Assembly: GCA_030919125.1 (NCBI GenBank)
Contig: CP121470.1
Coordinates: 992,001-1,056,000, forward strand
DNA length: 64,000 nucleotides
DNA from: Methanoregula sp. SKADARSKE-2
GTDB taxonomy: Archaea; Halobacteriota; Methanomicrobia; Methanomicrobiales; Methanospirillaceae
Direction: 5' to 3'
Below the pieces are notes generated by a model. That model was not told where the DNA came from. It was given only the letters and a program-made list of their open reading frames with translations, and did no database searches. The translations under genes and the position numbers were made by a program. Of the stretch, positions 48,351-56,842 are shown piece by piece (within the stretch, counting starts at the first letter, position 1; each line of letters opens with the position of its first letter).

Positions 48351-49136
48351 TCAATGCCCGTGTGGGATGATGATGAGGAGTCTCAATCCCGATACACCCT
48401 TCGAGAATTCGAGAAGATCCCCGTCATGGACAGGTGCCTTTACCTCTTTTGTGAGGCGCTTATTGTTCAGCTGCGTCCCACCCGTACTGTCGCAGTCCTC
48501 GATATACCATGCGTCCTTTTCATGGATGAAGCGACCATGGGGTTTCGACACGCGCGTTACGGCCGAATAGGCTTCTGACAGAACGATATCGGAATCCGGG
48601 TTAAATGCACTCCGGTTCTCCGGATCATTCCGTCCGATATTTACTATCGGATTTTTGAGAGGGAAGACTTTCCCGTCCTCTGGTCCGCCAAGAACAATTG
48701 CAGACGGAATATTTCCAAGGACCTCTTTTGAAAGTGCCTTCTTGACATCGTCCAGGCGGTTCGATATATCACCACCGGTCATCTGGACGCGGGTGTTGGA
48801 AAAGAGGCCGAGGTTCCGGATAATCGCCTCAAGGCCGCCGGGAACAAGGGAATATTCCCAGACGGGGTGAATGCCTTTCGATGTTGGCGCGCCAAGCCCC
48901 GCCTCTTTCTTGATAACCCCGATACTCAGCAGTTTATCGAGATGTTTTTTCGTATTTTCATAGCTCGTCTCAATCTCATTGGAGATTGCCCGGGCATCCC
49001 GGGGCCGCTTCTCGAGAAATTTCATTATCCTGAGCCGTGCGCTGCTCGAAAGAACATCAAGATATTCCGAAAGTTCCTCTAAAGAATCGGAATCTTCATG
49101 AATAACAATCGTCGGTGACTTGTCCTCAGTATCCAT
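48351..49136 (-). CDS. winged-helix DNA-binding regulator with C-terminal FHA domain
   Basis: A 261-residue protein. Residues about 25-100 form a winged helix (LDVLSSSARLRIMKFLEKRP, ARAISNEIETSYENTKKHLD). Residues about 145-257 form an FHA domain: NIGRNDPENR (Gly168, Arg169), RVSKPHGRFIHEKDAW (Ser197, His200) and the loop DCDSTGGTQLNNKRL. FHA domains bind phosphothreonine. ATG 49136 is chosen for GGAGG six bases upstream. With the receptor kinase next in the operon, the likely scheme is kinase phosphorylation controlling this DNA-binding protein; that link is inference. Confidence 0.9.
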   Translation of the reverse strand: MDTEDKSPTIVIHEDSDSLEELSEYLDVLSSSARLRIMKFLEKRPRDARAISNEIETSYENTKKHLDKLLSIGVIKKEAGLGAPTSKGIHPVWEYSLVPGGLEAIIRNLGLFSNTRVQMTGGDISNRLDDVKKALSKEVLGNIPSAIVLGGPEDGKVFPLKNPIVNIGRNDPENRSAFNPDSDIVLSEAYSAVTRVSKPHGRFIHEKDAWYIEDCDSTGGTQLNNKRLTKEVKAPVHDGDLLEFSKGVSGLRLLIIIPHGH

Positions 49137-49384
49137 GACGCCCTCCAGATCTATCCGGTTTTTAAAATCCATAACCCTATGGTACCGGACACACTAAAGG
49201 TACTGACAGCGCGGTTTATAATCTTCCTCATAAACCAGACCTTTGGAGTTACCCGATTGAACCCACGAGTTCAACGATTACACTCCCCCTATTTGAGGTA
49301 TTTATCATATCTTCGGATTCACTAGTGATTCAAGGCGATACACAACCGTTCGGCGTGTCGCCGGTCGACAAGGGATGAGTGGTG

Positions 49385-49609
49385 ATGGATACCGGAAAGA
49401 TCGTAATTGGCATCGCGCTGGTAATGTTTTCTGCAGCACTGATTGTACACCCTGCGAGCGCAGACGGATGCAGCGTTCAGTGCGGAGGGGGCGCGACGGT
49501 CTCGCCTTCAGGTATTGGAATCGTGCCAGGAACGATGCTTCCGTCATCTATATCCACATGGGCCGGGGTATACCAGAGGCCCGGCCGTGCCCAGGATGAA
49601 CGGGGGTAG
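49385..49609 (+). CDS. possible small secreted protein
   Basis: ATG 49385 (MDTGKIVIGIALVMFSAALI) starts a clear signal peptide ending in PASA, followed by a short mature part DGCSVQCGGGATVSPSGIGI and a tail of about 25 residues; 74 residues in all. Two cysteines in the mature region could pair or carry a lipid or metal. The last 12 residues are less protein-like. There is no homologue I recognise. It is divergent from the FHA regulator. Confidence 0.4.
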   Translation: MDTGKIVIGIALVMFSAALIVHPASADGCSVQCGGGATVSPSGIGIVPGTMLPSSISTWAGVYQRPGRAQDERG

Positions 49610-50014
49610 CCTGATATCAGACTTACGTACACGGTAAAACGGAAATCGAATCATTCCCGGACTTAAAGTCGCAAAAGGATAGAAGCTCCCTGATAGATCC
49701 TCACCAAATGCGAAATCTGCCAGGAGTTATCAGGAAATCACCCCATGGTAAAGACCGAACGAAAATGCACCTCGTCTCCTCCAGAGATTCATTGACAAAC
49801 CCGGTTCTTTAACAAACAAACGTAACTCCCGAAGGGAATCAAGCAGAAACCTGATGAGATTGCCCGGGCGTCCATCGGGACGCTCGGCTCGTCCAGATGA
49901 GAAAAGCCGGATTATTTAATCGGCCTTTTTTGGAGTTATTAAAAAACCTCCTTTTGCCGGGAGAGTGGGGGAGAGAAAGAAAATCCACGAACAGGACAAT
50001 TTTTATCTTTCGTA
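49610..50014. other. 400-base intergenic region, no gene seen
   Basis: No open frame with protein character. GCCGGATTATTTAATCGGCCTTTTTTGG at 49905-49932 contains a GC-flanked hairpin followed by a T-run and could be a terminator. IS copy 3 follows at 50015. Confidence 0.35.
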
Positions 50015-51155
50015 GGACTTACGCGTTTGAAGGCAGATTCGAGCAAGAAATATTCATCACAGCACTACAAAAATAATCAGATTAGAACGCCGTGGAAGCG
50101 ATAAAGAGAGAAGAAGCGGATCGATGAATCGAGCGTTTCGACTCGTACCAGCTGGAACCTGTATTCAATCGATGGGTTTCGAGGCGAAGAAATGCCAGCA
50201 ACGAGAGCAGAATATGTCCTCGTTGAACAACCTCTTTTGGGACCCTGGCATCTCTCGATGCCACAACCTTGCTTGATGCCACGGTGATCCTCTTCGATAT
50301 TCCATCCAAGTTCCTTGAACGTTTTTCTGTCGGTTTCCGATGCATCGAGAATATCGGTAGCCCAATGTTCGGGTTCCTTATCAGAGTGAACGATCCTAAA
50401 TAGCTTGATGAAACCGTATTGTCTCAGATGAACAACTCTTCCTTCGGGAGGAATCTCAATCTCAGAAACTGAACGGTTGTACGTATTATCAGGATCAACC
50501 AACCGGTTGGATTTGAGACGGGTACACCAATGCCACTTCAGCGTGCGGATCAATTTCAGGTTGGCGATACTCGAATACCACGAATCAAAGATGACACATC
50601 CCGGCTGAAACTTTCTTTCTTCGGCTGCTCGTAGCATATCCCGGAAATGATCATTTTTGTTTTTCCCGTCTTTGTCTGGACAATAGATCCGGAAATCTAC
50701 CGAAACTATCGCAGAACCATCAGTCCAAATGGTTGAGATTAGGTTGATTCCCTGAACTATCCGATGATGCTTCCCACTCCAGTGCCGGGTCACCAGTTCA
50801 ATCTGATGGGAATACGGTTTGTCGAGGGTACTATCATCGATTACCAATACTCCTTCGTTAGCCCGGAGCAACCGTTGCGCTTCCTCATACAGCGCCCCCG
50901 TGTGGTGAGGCTGGCTGCCTCTCTAACAAACGCTTGACGGAAGCGTGAGCTATTGATGCTGGTTCAGCGGGAAAACACCAGGATGCCTCTGTACACGAGC
51001 AAACCTGATACGTCGATATCAAAAAGTTTACAAAATTGCCGCTCGTGCATTTCGGAGGATTCACTCTCGTTCGATCTCCATCCCGGGTTTGTCTAACCCT
51101 TGGATGGGCGCTACTAACTCTTAGATCTTTCGGTCAAAACCAAGGGTGTAAGTCC
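50015..51155 (-). mobile_element. insertion sequence, copy 3 (1141 bp)
   Basis: Third copy of the element, same orientation as copy 2. GGACTTACGC starts at 50015; the other end reads GTGTAAGTCC (one base differing from GCGTAAGTCC) and ends at 51155; TA flanks both sides. The insertion lies in non-coding sequence between the small secreted ORF and a secreted-protein gene. Confidence 0.93.
50082..51064 (-). pseudogene. transposase of IS copy 3, two frame breaks
   Basis: It has the same composition as copy 1: N-terminal part from GTG 51064, core in a second frame (MLRANEGVLVIDDST to the GIERCQGPK region), and C-terminal part in a third frame. The core frame is not interrupted by the stop found in copy 2. 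Confidence 0.82.
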
Positions 51156-51230
51156 TATTCGATTAAAAAGAAAAACCGGATCGTATTCACAGATCCAAAT
51201 CGTCCGGGAACGTTTCACCCTCAACCAACG

Positions 51231-52166
51231 TTACTTCCCATTTCTCTTGTGAAGGTATGTTACGCCGACAATTCCCAATGCGCCTATGACGTGGATTACC
51301 GAGACCGGTGAATTCTGGGATACCGGGGGATATGATGTGGGTACGGTAACTGCGACTTTACGCGTAGTCTTTGACGTGTTTATCGGATAGGTCGGAGCAG
51401 TCGAAACCGGTACCGTGGTTGTTACAGAAGGTGAAGCAGAGGGCGTCGAGAGCCGGAGATTGTCGATATATCCCTGCGAATAGATGTTCATCCGCCCATA
51501 CACACCGACCGCTCCCATGTATATCCGGTTCAGACTATGGAGGTTCTCCCAGGTATTCATGTAATAGTTCCAGATCACCTTCCCGCTCATCTTTTCGATT
51601 ACCCGCATCTCCAGCGTCTTGGAGCCGTCATCGTAGTTCATAACGACATGATATGTCTTGTTAACCTCGAACCTGACAGTCGGCCCGGCATAGGCGTCCG
51701 GCCCCAGTTCTGACGGGAGGTGCACGCTGTTGATATCCATAGCCTTGTTACCGTTGGTGATGAGGTGGAGCCACATGATCTGCCCGTACTTCGCATTAGT
51801 GTACTGCGTTACGACGTTCGGGCCTTTTCCTATATCCATCTCAGAATTCGAAAAGCCGAGGCCGAAATATGCCTCTTTGTCAAATTTGGTGAAGAGGAGA
51901 TCGTACTCCAGCATGAAGGGGCCGCTCTCAAAGTCAACTACCTTGTAAGAATATGCCCCCGAACTCTTCTCGACAGAGAAGTGATAGACGGCAAGGGAGG
52001 GGTCCCAGTAGTAATTTGAGGGGCTGTTCGTCGTCCACTTGGGATCTGAATCAAAGGAGGTCTGGTAAACAACCGTCCGCTCACCGGATTGGGCCATGAT
52101 CGGCGGTACCATAAGCAGGAAGCCTGCCAGAATAAGTGTAACAAACAGGATCTTTTTCAGATGCAT
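51231..52166 (-). CDS. secreted protein with lectin/laminin-G-like domain and C-terminal anchor
   Basis: About 311 residues from ATG 52166 (MHLKKILFVTLILAGFLLMV), preferred because GGAG lies 8-11 bases upstream; in-frame starts also exist at 52178 and 52190. After the signal peptide, a beta-rich domain of about 210 residues follows (VYQTSFDSDPKWTTNSPSNY, FMLEYDLLFTKFDKEAYFGL, GQIMWLHLITNGNKAMDI, YMGAVGVYGRMNIYSQGY), resembling concanavalin-like jelly rolls. A Thr/Pro-rich linker and a C-terminal hydrophobic segment (VIHVIGALGIVGVTYLH) would anchor it to the membrane. The ligand is unknown. Confidence 0.75.
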   Translation of the reverse strand: MHLKKILFVTLILAGFLLMVPPIMAQSGERTVVYQTSFDSDPKWTTNSPSNYYWDPSLAVYHFSVEKSSGAYSYKVVDFESGPFMLEYDLLFTKFDKEAYFGLGFSNSEMDIGKGPNVVTQYTNAKYGQIMWLHLITNGNKAMDINSVHLPSELGPDAYAGPTVRFEVNKTYHVVMNYDDGSKTLEMRVIEKMSGKVIWNYYMNTWENLHSLNRIYMGAVGVYGRMNIYSQGYIDNLRLSTPSASPSVTTTVPVSTAPTYPINTSKTTRKVAVTVPTSYPPVSQNSPVSVIHVIGALGIVGVTYLHKRNGK

Positions 52167-52456
52167 GAGGTGCTCCATGTTTATCTTCAATCCCGTCCTG
52201 TTGGGGAAGACCCGGAGGGGGAAAATGGTTTTAGCGTATGCGCGATTGTACCATTCAACCGGAAACGACGGAAGGATGCGGGAAAGTGCTGTAATTATTA
52301 TGCTGTCCGGCCTTTCTTATAAATATCGAATCATACACTTCTGCGGCCATATGTTCCAGGTATGACAGCCTAAGTGGCAGTCACCGGATTATGTGAAACA
52401 GGCACTAGATTTATCTTGAAAATAACGCAATACTAGAAGGGCACAAGCATACGTGC

Positions 52457-52527
52457 GCGATAATAGTCTAGCGGTAGGACAGGAGCTTCCCAAGCTTCTA
52501 ACCCGGGTTCGATCCCCGGTTATCGCA
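52457..52527 (+). tRNA. tRNA-Gly (CCC)
   Basis: The acceptor stem GCGATAA pairs with TTATCGC. The D arm is GTCTAGCGGTAGGAC; the anticodon stem GGAGC/GCTTC encloses TTCCCAA, giving anticodon CCC; the T arm is CCGGG-TTCGATC-CCCGG; the discriminator base is A. No intron. No CCA is encoded. An AT-rich stretch (GATTTATCTTGAAAATAA) about 40 bases upstream may hold the promoter. Confidence 0.95.
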
Positions 52528-52534
52528 TGGATTT

Positions 52535-53218
52535 ATGGATACGGAACCTGAGCGTTCAGCAATGCGGATCATCGCGGAGAACCGCCGTGGGGTCCTGCGT
52601 GATATTGCAACGGTTGTTGCAGACCACGAAGCAAATATCGTGATGATCAACCAGGAAGTGTTCGATTCCGGACCATTCTGCGGGATGGCAGAACTCTATT
52701 TTGAGTACGATAATGACGATCCCTCCGACCGGGATACGCTTATTGAGGATATGGTGCGGATCCCCTCGGTCAAACGGGTAACAACCCATCAGCCGTTCGG
52801 GGATATCTTCGGGAAGCGGGTGATCATCATTGGCGGTGGAGCTCAGGTTGCCCAGGTTGCGCTCGGGGCGGTAAACGAAGCGGACCGGCATAATATCCGG
52901 GGGGAGCGGATATCCATCGATACTATCCCGCTTGTCGGGGAACGGACCCTCGCCCACGCAGTCGATGCAGTTGCCCGGCTGCCGCGAGCCTCGATCCTTG
53001 TTCTTGCCGGATCGATCATGGGGGGCGACATCTCCCGCGCAGTGGATCGTGTGCGGGAAGCGGGTATCCCTGTCATTGCCCTGAAAATGGCAGGAACGGT
53101 TCCTGAACACGCTGATCTGGTGGTTACCGATCCCATCCAGGCAGGAGTCTTTGCAGTCATGCAGGTGAGCAGCAAAGCGGTCTTCGATATCAACCGGGTC
53201 AAAGGGCGGGAATTTTAA
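52535..53218 (+). CDS. ACT-domain protein (DUF5612 type)
   Basis: A 227-residue protein. The first about 85 residues form an ACT domain (SAMRIIAENRRGVLRDIATV, EANIVMINQEVFDSGPFCGM); the rest is an alpha/beta domain with a dinucleotide-like glycine loop, KRVIIIGGGAQVAQVALGAV, and LVLAGSIMGGDISRAVDRV and ALKMAGTVPEHADLVVTDP. This architecture is typical of archaeal DUF5612 proteins of unknown function; ACT domains usually bind amino acids. ATG 52535 lies just after tRNA-Gly and its stop abuts the ATG of the Sua5 gene. Confidence 0.82.
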   Translation: MDTEPERSAMRIIAENRRGVLRDIATVVADHEANIVMINQEVFDSGPFCGMAELYFEYDNDDPSDRDTLIEDMVRIPSVKRVTTHQPFGDIFGKRVIIIGGGAQVAQVALGAVNEADRHNIRGERISIDTIPLVGERTLAHAVDAVARLPRASILVLAGSIMGGDISRAVDRVREAGIPVIALKMAGTVPEHADLVVTDPIQAGVFAVMQVSSKAVFDINRVKGREF

Positions 53219-53791
53219 ATGGATACCTTTGAGCGGGCGGTCTCTGTTCTCAGCCATGACGGGCTCATTGTATATCCCACGGACACCATCTATGGTCTCG
53301 GCGCTGACGCGCTCTCAGAAGAAGCTATCTACAAGGTCTACGAAGTGAAGAAGCGCCCGCTTGGAATGCCGGTATCGATAGCGGTTTCCGATTTCGAGAT
53401 GCTTGATGCGGTCGGAAGACTTGAGCCGTGGATGTCGGGATTTATCGAGACTTTCCTTCCGGGCCCGGTTACCGTTGTCGTACAGGTACGGAAATGCGTA
53501 CCGGAGATTCTCACCGGAGGCACCAGTCTCATAGGGGTCAGGATACCCGCAAACGATCTGGCACTGCGGATCATCGAGGGTTTCGATGCCCCCATCACCG
53601 CAACGAGTGCAAACGTTCATGGAGGGAATGACCCGAAGACCAGGGAGGAGGTATCCGTACCGTACGAGTATTTTGTTGACGGAGGCAGGCTCCCCGGAAC
53701 ACCAAGTACCGTCGTGGACCTTGTTGCAAAAACAATTATCCGCAGGGGGGCGCTCGCGGATACCATAGACGCATTTCTCAAAAACCTGTGA
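53219..53791 (+). CDS. L-threonylcarbamoyladenylate synthase (Sua5/YrdC family)
   Basis: A 190-residue YrdC-domain protein. VYPTDTIYGLGADALSEEAI, then KKRPLGMPVSIAVSDFEML with the nucleotide-binding KRP motif, LPGPVTVVVQ, IGVRIPAND and TATSANVHGGNDPKT are all family hallmarks. It makes threonylcarbamoyl-AMP from threonine, bicarbonate and ATP, for the t6A37 modification of tRNAs. No extra Sua5 C-terminal domain is present. The gene begins directly after the upstream stop and ends in GTGA beside the next gene. Confidence 0.92.
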   Translation: MDTFERAVSVLSHDGLIVYPTDTIYGLGADALSEEAIYKVYEVKKRPLGMPVSIAVSDFEMLDAVGRLEPWMSGFIETFLPGPVTVVVQVRKCVPEILTGGTSLIGVRIPANDLALRIIEGFDAPITATSANVHGGNDPKTREEVSVPYEYFVDGGRLPGTPSTVVDLVAKTIIRRGALADTIDAFLKNL

Positions 53792-53799
53792 GCTCTCCC

Positions 53800-54723
53800 A
53801 TGGACCAGGTACGTCTCCGCGATTTTGTTGAGGATGAAGACGGGTTGCTGTACGCGGTCTCGACCTATGATAACTCCGATACCATCGGGTGCGTCCTCCG
53901 CTATGTGCCCGAAGACGATGGCGAAAGAGTCAATCCGGAAGGCAGGCGATACACAAAATACGATTTTGATGATGCGTACGCCTTCATCGCCCGGAACAGA
54001 CCGCAGTATGCCGGCCTCCTCCACCGGATTCCTTACCGGGATGCAAAAAAGATCCTGAAACCCGAAAGGGAACTCACCCGCATCGCCCGGGACCACCCCC
54101 GGGTCCGGAGACTGATCGATCTCTTCGGGCTCCCCGCCGGATCGGTCGGATGCACCGGCTCGCTCCTCTGCCAGCTCGATAACGAGACTTCCGATATTGA
54201 TATGGTTATATACGGGAAGGAATGGTTCAGAGCGCAGAGGTGGGTAAGAGATGGGATTCTCGAAGGAAAAATCGAGGGGCTCTCACCGGATATGTGGCGC
54301 AAAATTTATAATAAGCGCAGGCCGGAGATCCCGTACGATCACTTTGTCCTTCACGAGTTGCGGAAATGGAATCGCGGCCAGATCGAAGGTACCTATTTCG
54401 ATATCCTGTACACGCGATCGTACGAGGATCTCGGGACCGCCCCTTCGGGAAAAGGAACCGTGATCGGGAAGCTGACTATCGAAGCCAGGGTCACGAACGC
54501 TTCTCTTGCATTCGATAACCCCGCAGTCTATGAAGTTGAACACCCGGTCGTGAGCCGGGTCCTCTCCTTCACTCATACGTACAGCGGCCAGGCATTCAAA
54601 GGCGAGATTATCGAGGCCCGGGGGATATGCGAGCGGCACGGGAACGAAGCCTGGCTCATTGTCGGGACTACGCGCGAAGCCCGCGGCGAGTACATAATCT
54701 CAAAAACGCTGCTGGGAAAGTGA
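53800..54723 (+). CDS. nucleotidyltransferase-like protein
   Basis: About 307 residues. In the middle, FGLPAGSVGCTGSLLCQLDN followed by ETSDIDMVIYGKEWFRAQRW gives the polymerase-beta-type GS-x-DxD motif of minimal nucleotidyltransferases. The N-terminal about 90 residues contain DFVEDEDGLLYAV and GCVLRYVPED; the C-terminal part includes GKLTIEARVTNASLAFDNP and ARGICERHGNEAWLIVGT, possibly an OB-like domain. ATG 53800 was chosen; a GTG at 53788 overlapping the Sua5 stop is possible. Third gene of the operon; a tRNA-related role is a guess from context. Confidence 0.78.
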   Translation: MDQVRLRDFVEDEDGLLYAVSTYDNSDTIGCVLRYVPEDDGERVNPEGRRYTKYDFDDAYAFIARNRPQYAGLLHRIPYRDAKKILKPERELTRIARDHPRVRRLIDLFGLPAGSVGCTGSLLCQLDNETSDIDMVIYGKEWFRAQRWVRDGILEGKIEGLSPDMWRKIYNKRRPEIPYDHFVLHELRKWNRGQIEGTYFDILYTRSYEDLGTAPSGKGTVIGKLTIEARVTNASLAFDNPAVYEVEHPVVSRVLSFTHTYSGQAFKGEIIEARGICERHGNEAWLIVGTTREARGEYIISKTLLGK

Positions 54724-54905
54724 GTGCCCCCGATGGTATGCGCTTGTTTCAACCGATAACTCATCCTTCAAGGGCCCGTCCTCTCACTTAATTCTTTACC
54801 CCGTGGCATAAGCGCAGGAAGGATGCGACCAGCCGGTATCGGCCGCGAAAACAGACCGGAGGTTCTGCAAGGTGACGTTTGCCTGCGAGAAAAAGATGAA
54901 TTGAG

Positions 54906-55613
54906 TTACAGCAGTTCGCTGAGCCGGTGTCCACCGCTGCTCTCACATTTTTCCCTGTATTTACAGCGGTTGCACGGCGCGTTGAGGGGGTGCTTTGGCA
55001 TCCCCCCCTCATGAATCGATCTGATCTTGTGGAGGGTGGCAATTACCTGTCGTCGGTCCCGGGGCTGGACCTCGTGAAACCGGGATACACCATCAGGAAT
55101 ATATTCGAGAAACCCTCCCGCAACCACCTTTCCCGTCATCTCTTCGAGACAGAAGGAGATTGCAGCTATCCGGAGCCGGTCGGCTGAAGGGACCCCAAAC
55201 GGCATAGCCCCGGAAGGCCGGACAATCGAAAATGCCCCATCTGCGTCGATCCGGTCGATCATCCCGGCAATTCCCAGTCTATCGGAAATAACGCGGGCAT
55301 CATACTGGACAGCGGGTTTCCAAGAGCTCTTATTACAGGCTGCGAGGCTCATTTCAAGAAGTTCCCTCAGGGAGATATCGATCCCGGGTCGCACTGCAAG
55401 GACCTCGTTCCAGATGAGATCCGAATCGAGCGGTTTTCCGAGATGGTACGAGACCTGCTTACAGATTGCGTACCGGTCCGATTCCTGGATGGGATCGTCT
55501 CGTTCGTAATAGTACCGGACCGGGCAGGCATGGACCCGCCCCAGATCCGAGATAGTATAATGCTCCCGTTGTGCCGACAGGATAACTCCTCCTCCTCCCG
55601 GTTGGGGAACCAA
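54906..55613 (-). CDS. Cas4/Dna2-like PD-(D/E)XK nuclease family protein, stand-alone
   Basis: About 235 residues. ISDLGRVHACPVRYYYERDD carries Cys30 and the N-terminal helix of Cas4-like proteins; ADRLRIAAISFCLEEMTGK resembles the QAAAYALLLEE helix; and PCNRCKYREKC near the C-terminus gives three more cysteines, so a [4Fe-4S] cluster is likely. The expected ExK strand reads FSIVRPSGAM, so the catalytic lysine may be missing. The first in-frame start is TTG 55613; GGAGGAGGAG stands nearer a CTG codon, so the start is unsure. No cas genes or CRISPR repeats are in the window. Confidence 0.68.
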   Translation of the reverse strand: MVPQPGGGGVILSAQREHYTISDLGRVHACPVRYYYERDDPIQESDRYAICKQVSYHLGKPLDSDLIWNEVLAVRPGIDISLRELLEMSLAACNKSSWKPAVQYDARVISDRLGIAGMIDRIDADGAFSIVRPSGAMPFGVPSADRLRIAAISFCLEEMTGKVVAGGFLEYIPDGVSRFHEVQPRDRRQVIATLHKIRSIHEGGMPKHPLNAPCNRCKYREKCESSGGHRLSELL

Positions 55614-55699
55614 TCGGATTATACTTACGGGAAGGGCAGGAAAAACCCGGCTGGAGAACTGACCAATATATTCATACCAGAAAGGCCTATCTTCTCCTC

Positions 55700-55996
55700 A
55701 TGACAAATCAGGAAATTGCGGTCAATATTCCCCAGACCCTCGATCCCGTATACAGTAATATGATCCAGATTGCCTACAAGGAAGACGAGTTCACCTTCCT
55801 CTTTCTTCACCAGCTCCCACAGGTCAACCAGGCGCGGGCAAAAGCGATCGTCTCCATAACCCCCACCCATGCAAAGAACCTGCTCGCGGTGCTGACCAAG
55901 ACCATGAACGATTATGAGCAAAAGTTCGGGCAGGTCTCGGCACCCAAGGAACAACAGGGCAAAGAGAATGTCACCACCCTCAGCGGCTATTCATAA
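55700..55996 (+). CDS. DUF3467 family small protein
   Basis: A 98-residue protein (MTNQEIAVNIPQTLDPVYSN, then MIQIAYKEDEFTFLFLHQLP, and KAIVSITPTHAKNLLAVLTK), matching the short DUF3467 family whose members have an N-terminal strand set and end in a helix. Function unknown. It is divergent from the Cas4-like gene; AATATATTC at 55661-55669 between them could serve as a TATA element. Confidence 0.8.
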   Translation: MTNQEIAVNIPQTLDPVYSNMIQIAYKEDEFTFLFLHQLPQVNQARAKAIVSITPTHAKNLLAVLTKTMNDYEQKFGQVSAPKEQQGKENVTTLSGYS

Positions 55997-56058
55997 TTCA
56001 TGGCTCCTTTTCTTCACTACTTTTAATAGGATTGAGGTTGGATATTGTGAGGTATTGC

Positions 56059-56130
56059 GCCGCCGTGGCTTAGCGGCATAGCGGCTGATTCGTAATCAGC
56101 AGGTCGGGGGTTCAATTCCCCCCGGCGGCT
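56059..56130 (+). tRNA. tRNA-Thr (CGT)
   Basis: The acceptor GCCGCCG pairs with CGGCGGC. The anticodon stem GCTGA/TCAGC encloses TTCGTAA, giving anticodon CGT. The T arm is GGGGG-TTCAATT-CCCCC. The discriminator is T, as in archaeal tRNA-Thr. TTTTAATA at 56021-56028 is a suitable TATA box. No intron. Confidence 0.95.
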
Positions 56131-56842
56131 CTTTATCTGGTACATTTCTTCCCAGCCGAACACTTTTGCATTTGTCTCTGACTCCCCCAGAAGATCGGCC
56201 TTCCGGTTCGCAGGAGTGAACTATTATTCTGAAATCTCTGGTTGTCCTTGCAGATTCAAACCTCCCTTCCGTACCGGTTCCCTTGTCTCATTCCATTAAC
56301 CCAGGCGCGATCGTCCGTCAAACCTTTGTTCCCGCGGCTACCGGAAAAAAGCGAGGGGCCCCGGTCAGATGCCGGACATCTCCCCCGCCCTAGAAAGTGA
56401 CAGGTACCCCTCCGACCCTTTACCCGCACACAGAAAACGGAGGAGGCGCCTCCTCTCCCGCTTTGGAGTGGCACCTCCCTCCCTCCCTCCTGGGGATCGT
56501 CAACAGGCTCTCCGCGATCGAGGAGATGGCGGGGTTGGATATCCAGTGTTCGGATAAAACCGGGACGACCCCCGAGAACGCGATCCATGTTGCCGATGTG
56601 AAAGCATTTTTGGGGATTACCGAAAACCTGGGTTTTGGAAAGGGGACAATTCCCGATTTATCAACCATGCAATATCGCATGATACTCCGGTTTTTCCTGT
56701 AGGCCGGCAAAAGAGCAGGGGGGCATCAACGGGGCGGGCTGGTTCATTGCGATCCTCGGGATTATCTCTCATCTAGTCGTCTTTTTCATTTCAGCTCCTA
56801 TCCTCCCGATAGTTCATATTTATTAATTCGAAAATACTTGTT
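56131..56842. other. 700-base region holding only a P-type ATPase relic
   Basis: Apart from the relic at about 56480-56700, no gene is supported. AT-rich sequence near 56815-56835 (TTCATATTTATTAATTCG) is a probable promoter of the following acyltransferase-like gene. Confidence 0.45.
56480..56702 (+). pseudogene. P-type ATPase fragment
   Basis: One plus-strand frame reads LLGIVNRLSAIEEMAGLDIQ and then CSDKTGTTPENAIHV. This is the phosphorylation site region of P-type ATPases (normally CSDKTGTLT) with the preceding AIEEMAG typical of plasma-membrane proton-pump-like types. The conserved leucine after DKTGT is lost and nothing of the rest of the about 800-residue enzyme is present. Confidence 0.7.

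Noticed and set aside
49840..49910. C/D-box guide RNA (TGATGA near 49850)
   Set aside because: No matching D box or internal C'/D' boxes at the right spacing.
7849..51155. Repeated blocks that could suggest a CRISPR array or segmental duplication
   Set aside because: The repeats are three discrete 1141-bp IS copies and one IS5 fragment; no short regularly spaced repeats were seen anywhere.
54906..55613. CRISPR adaptation module
   Set aside because: No cas1, cas2 or repeats near the Cas4-like gene.
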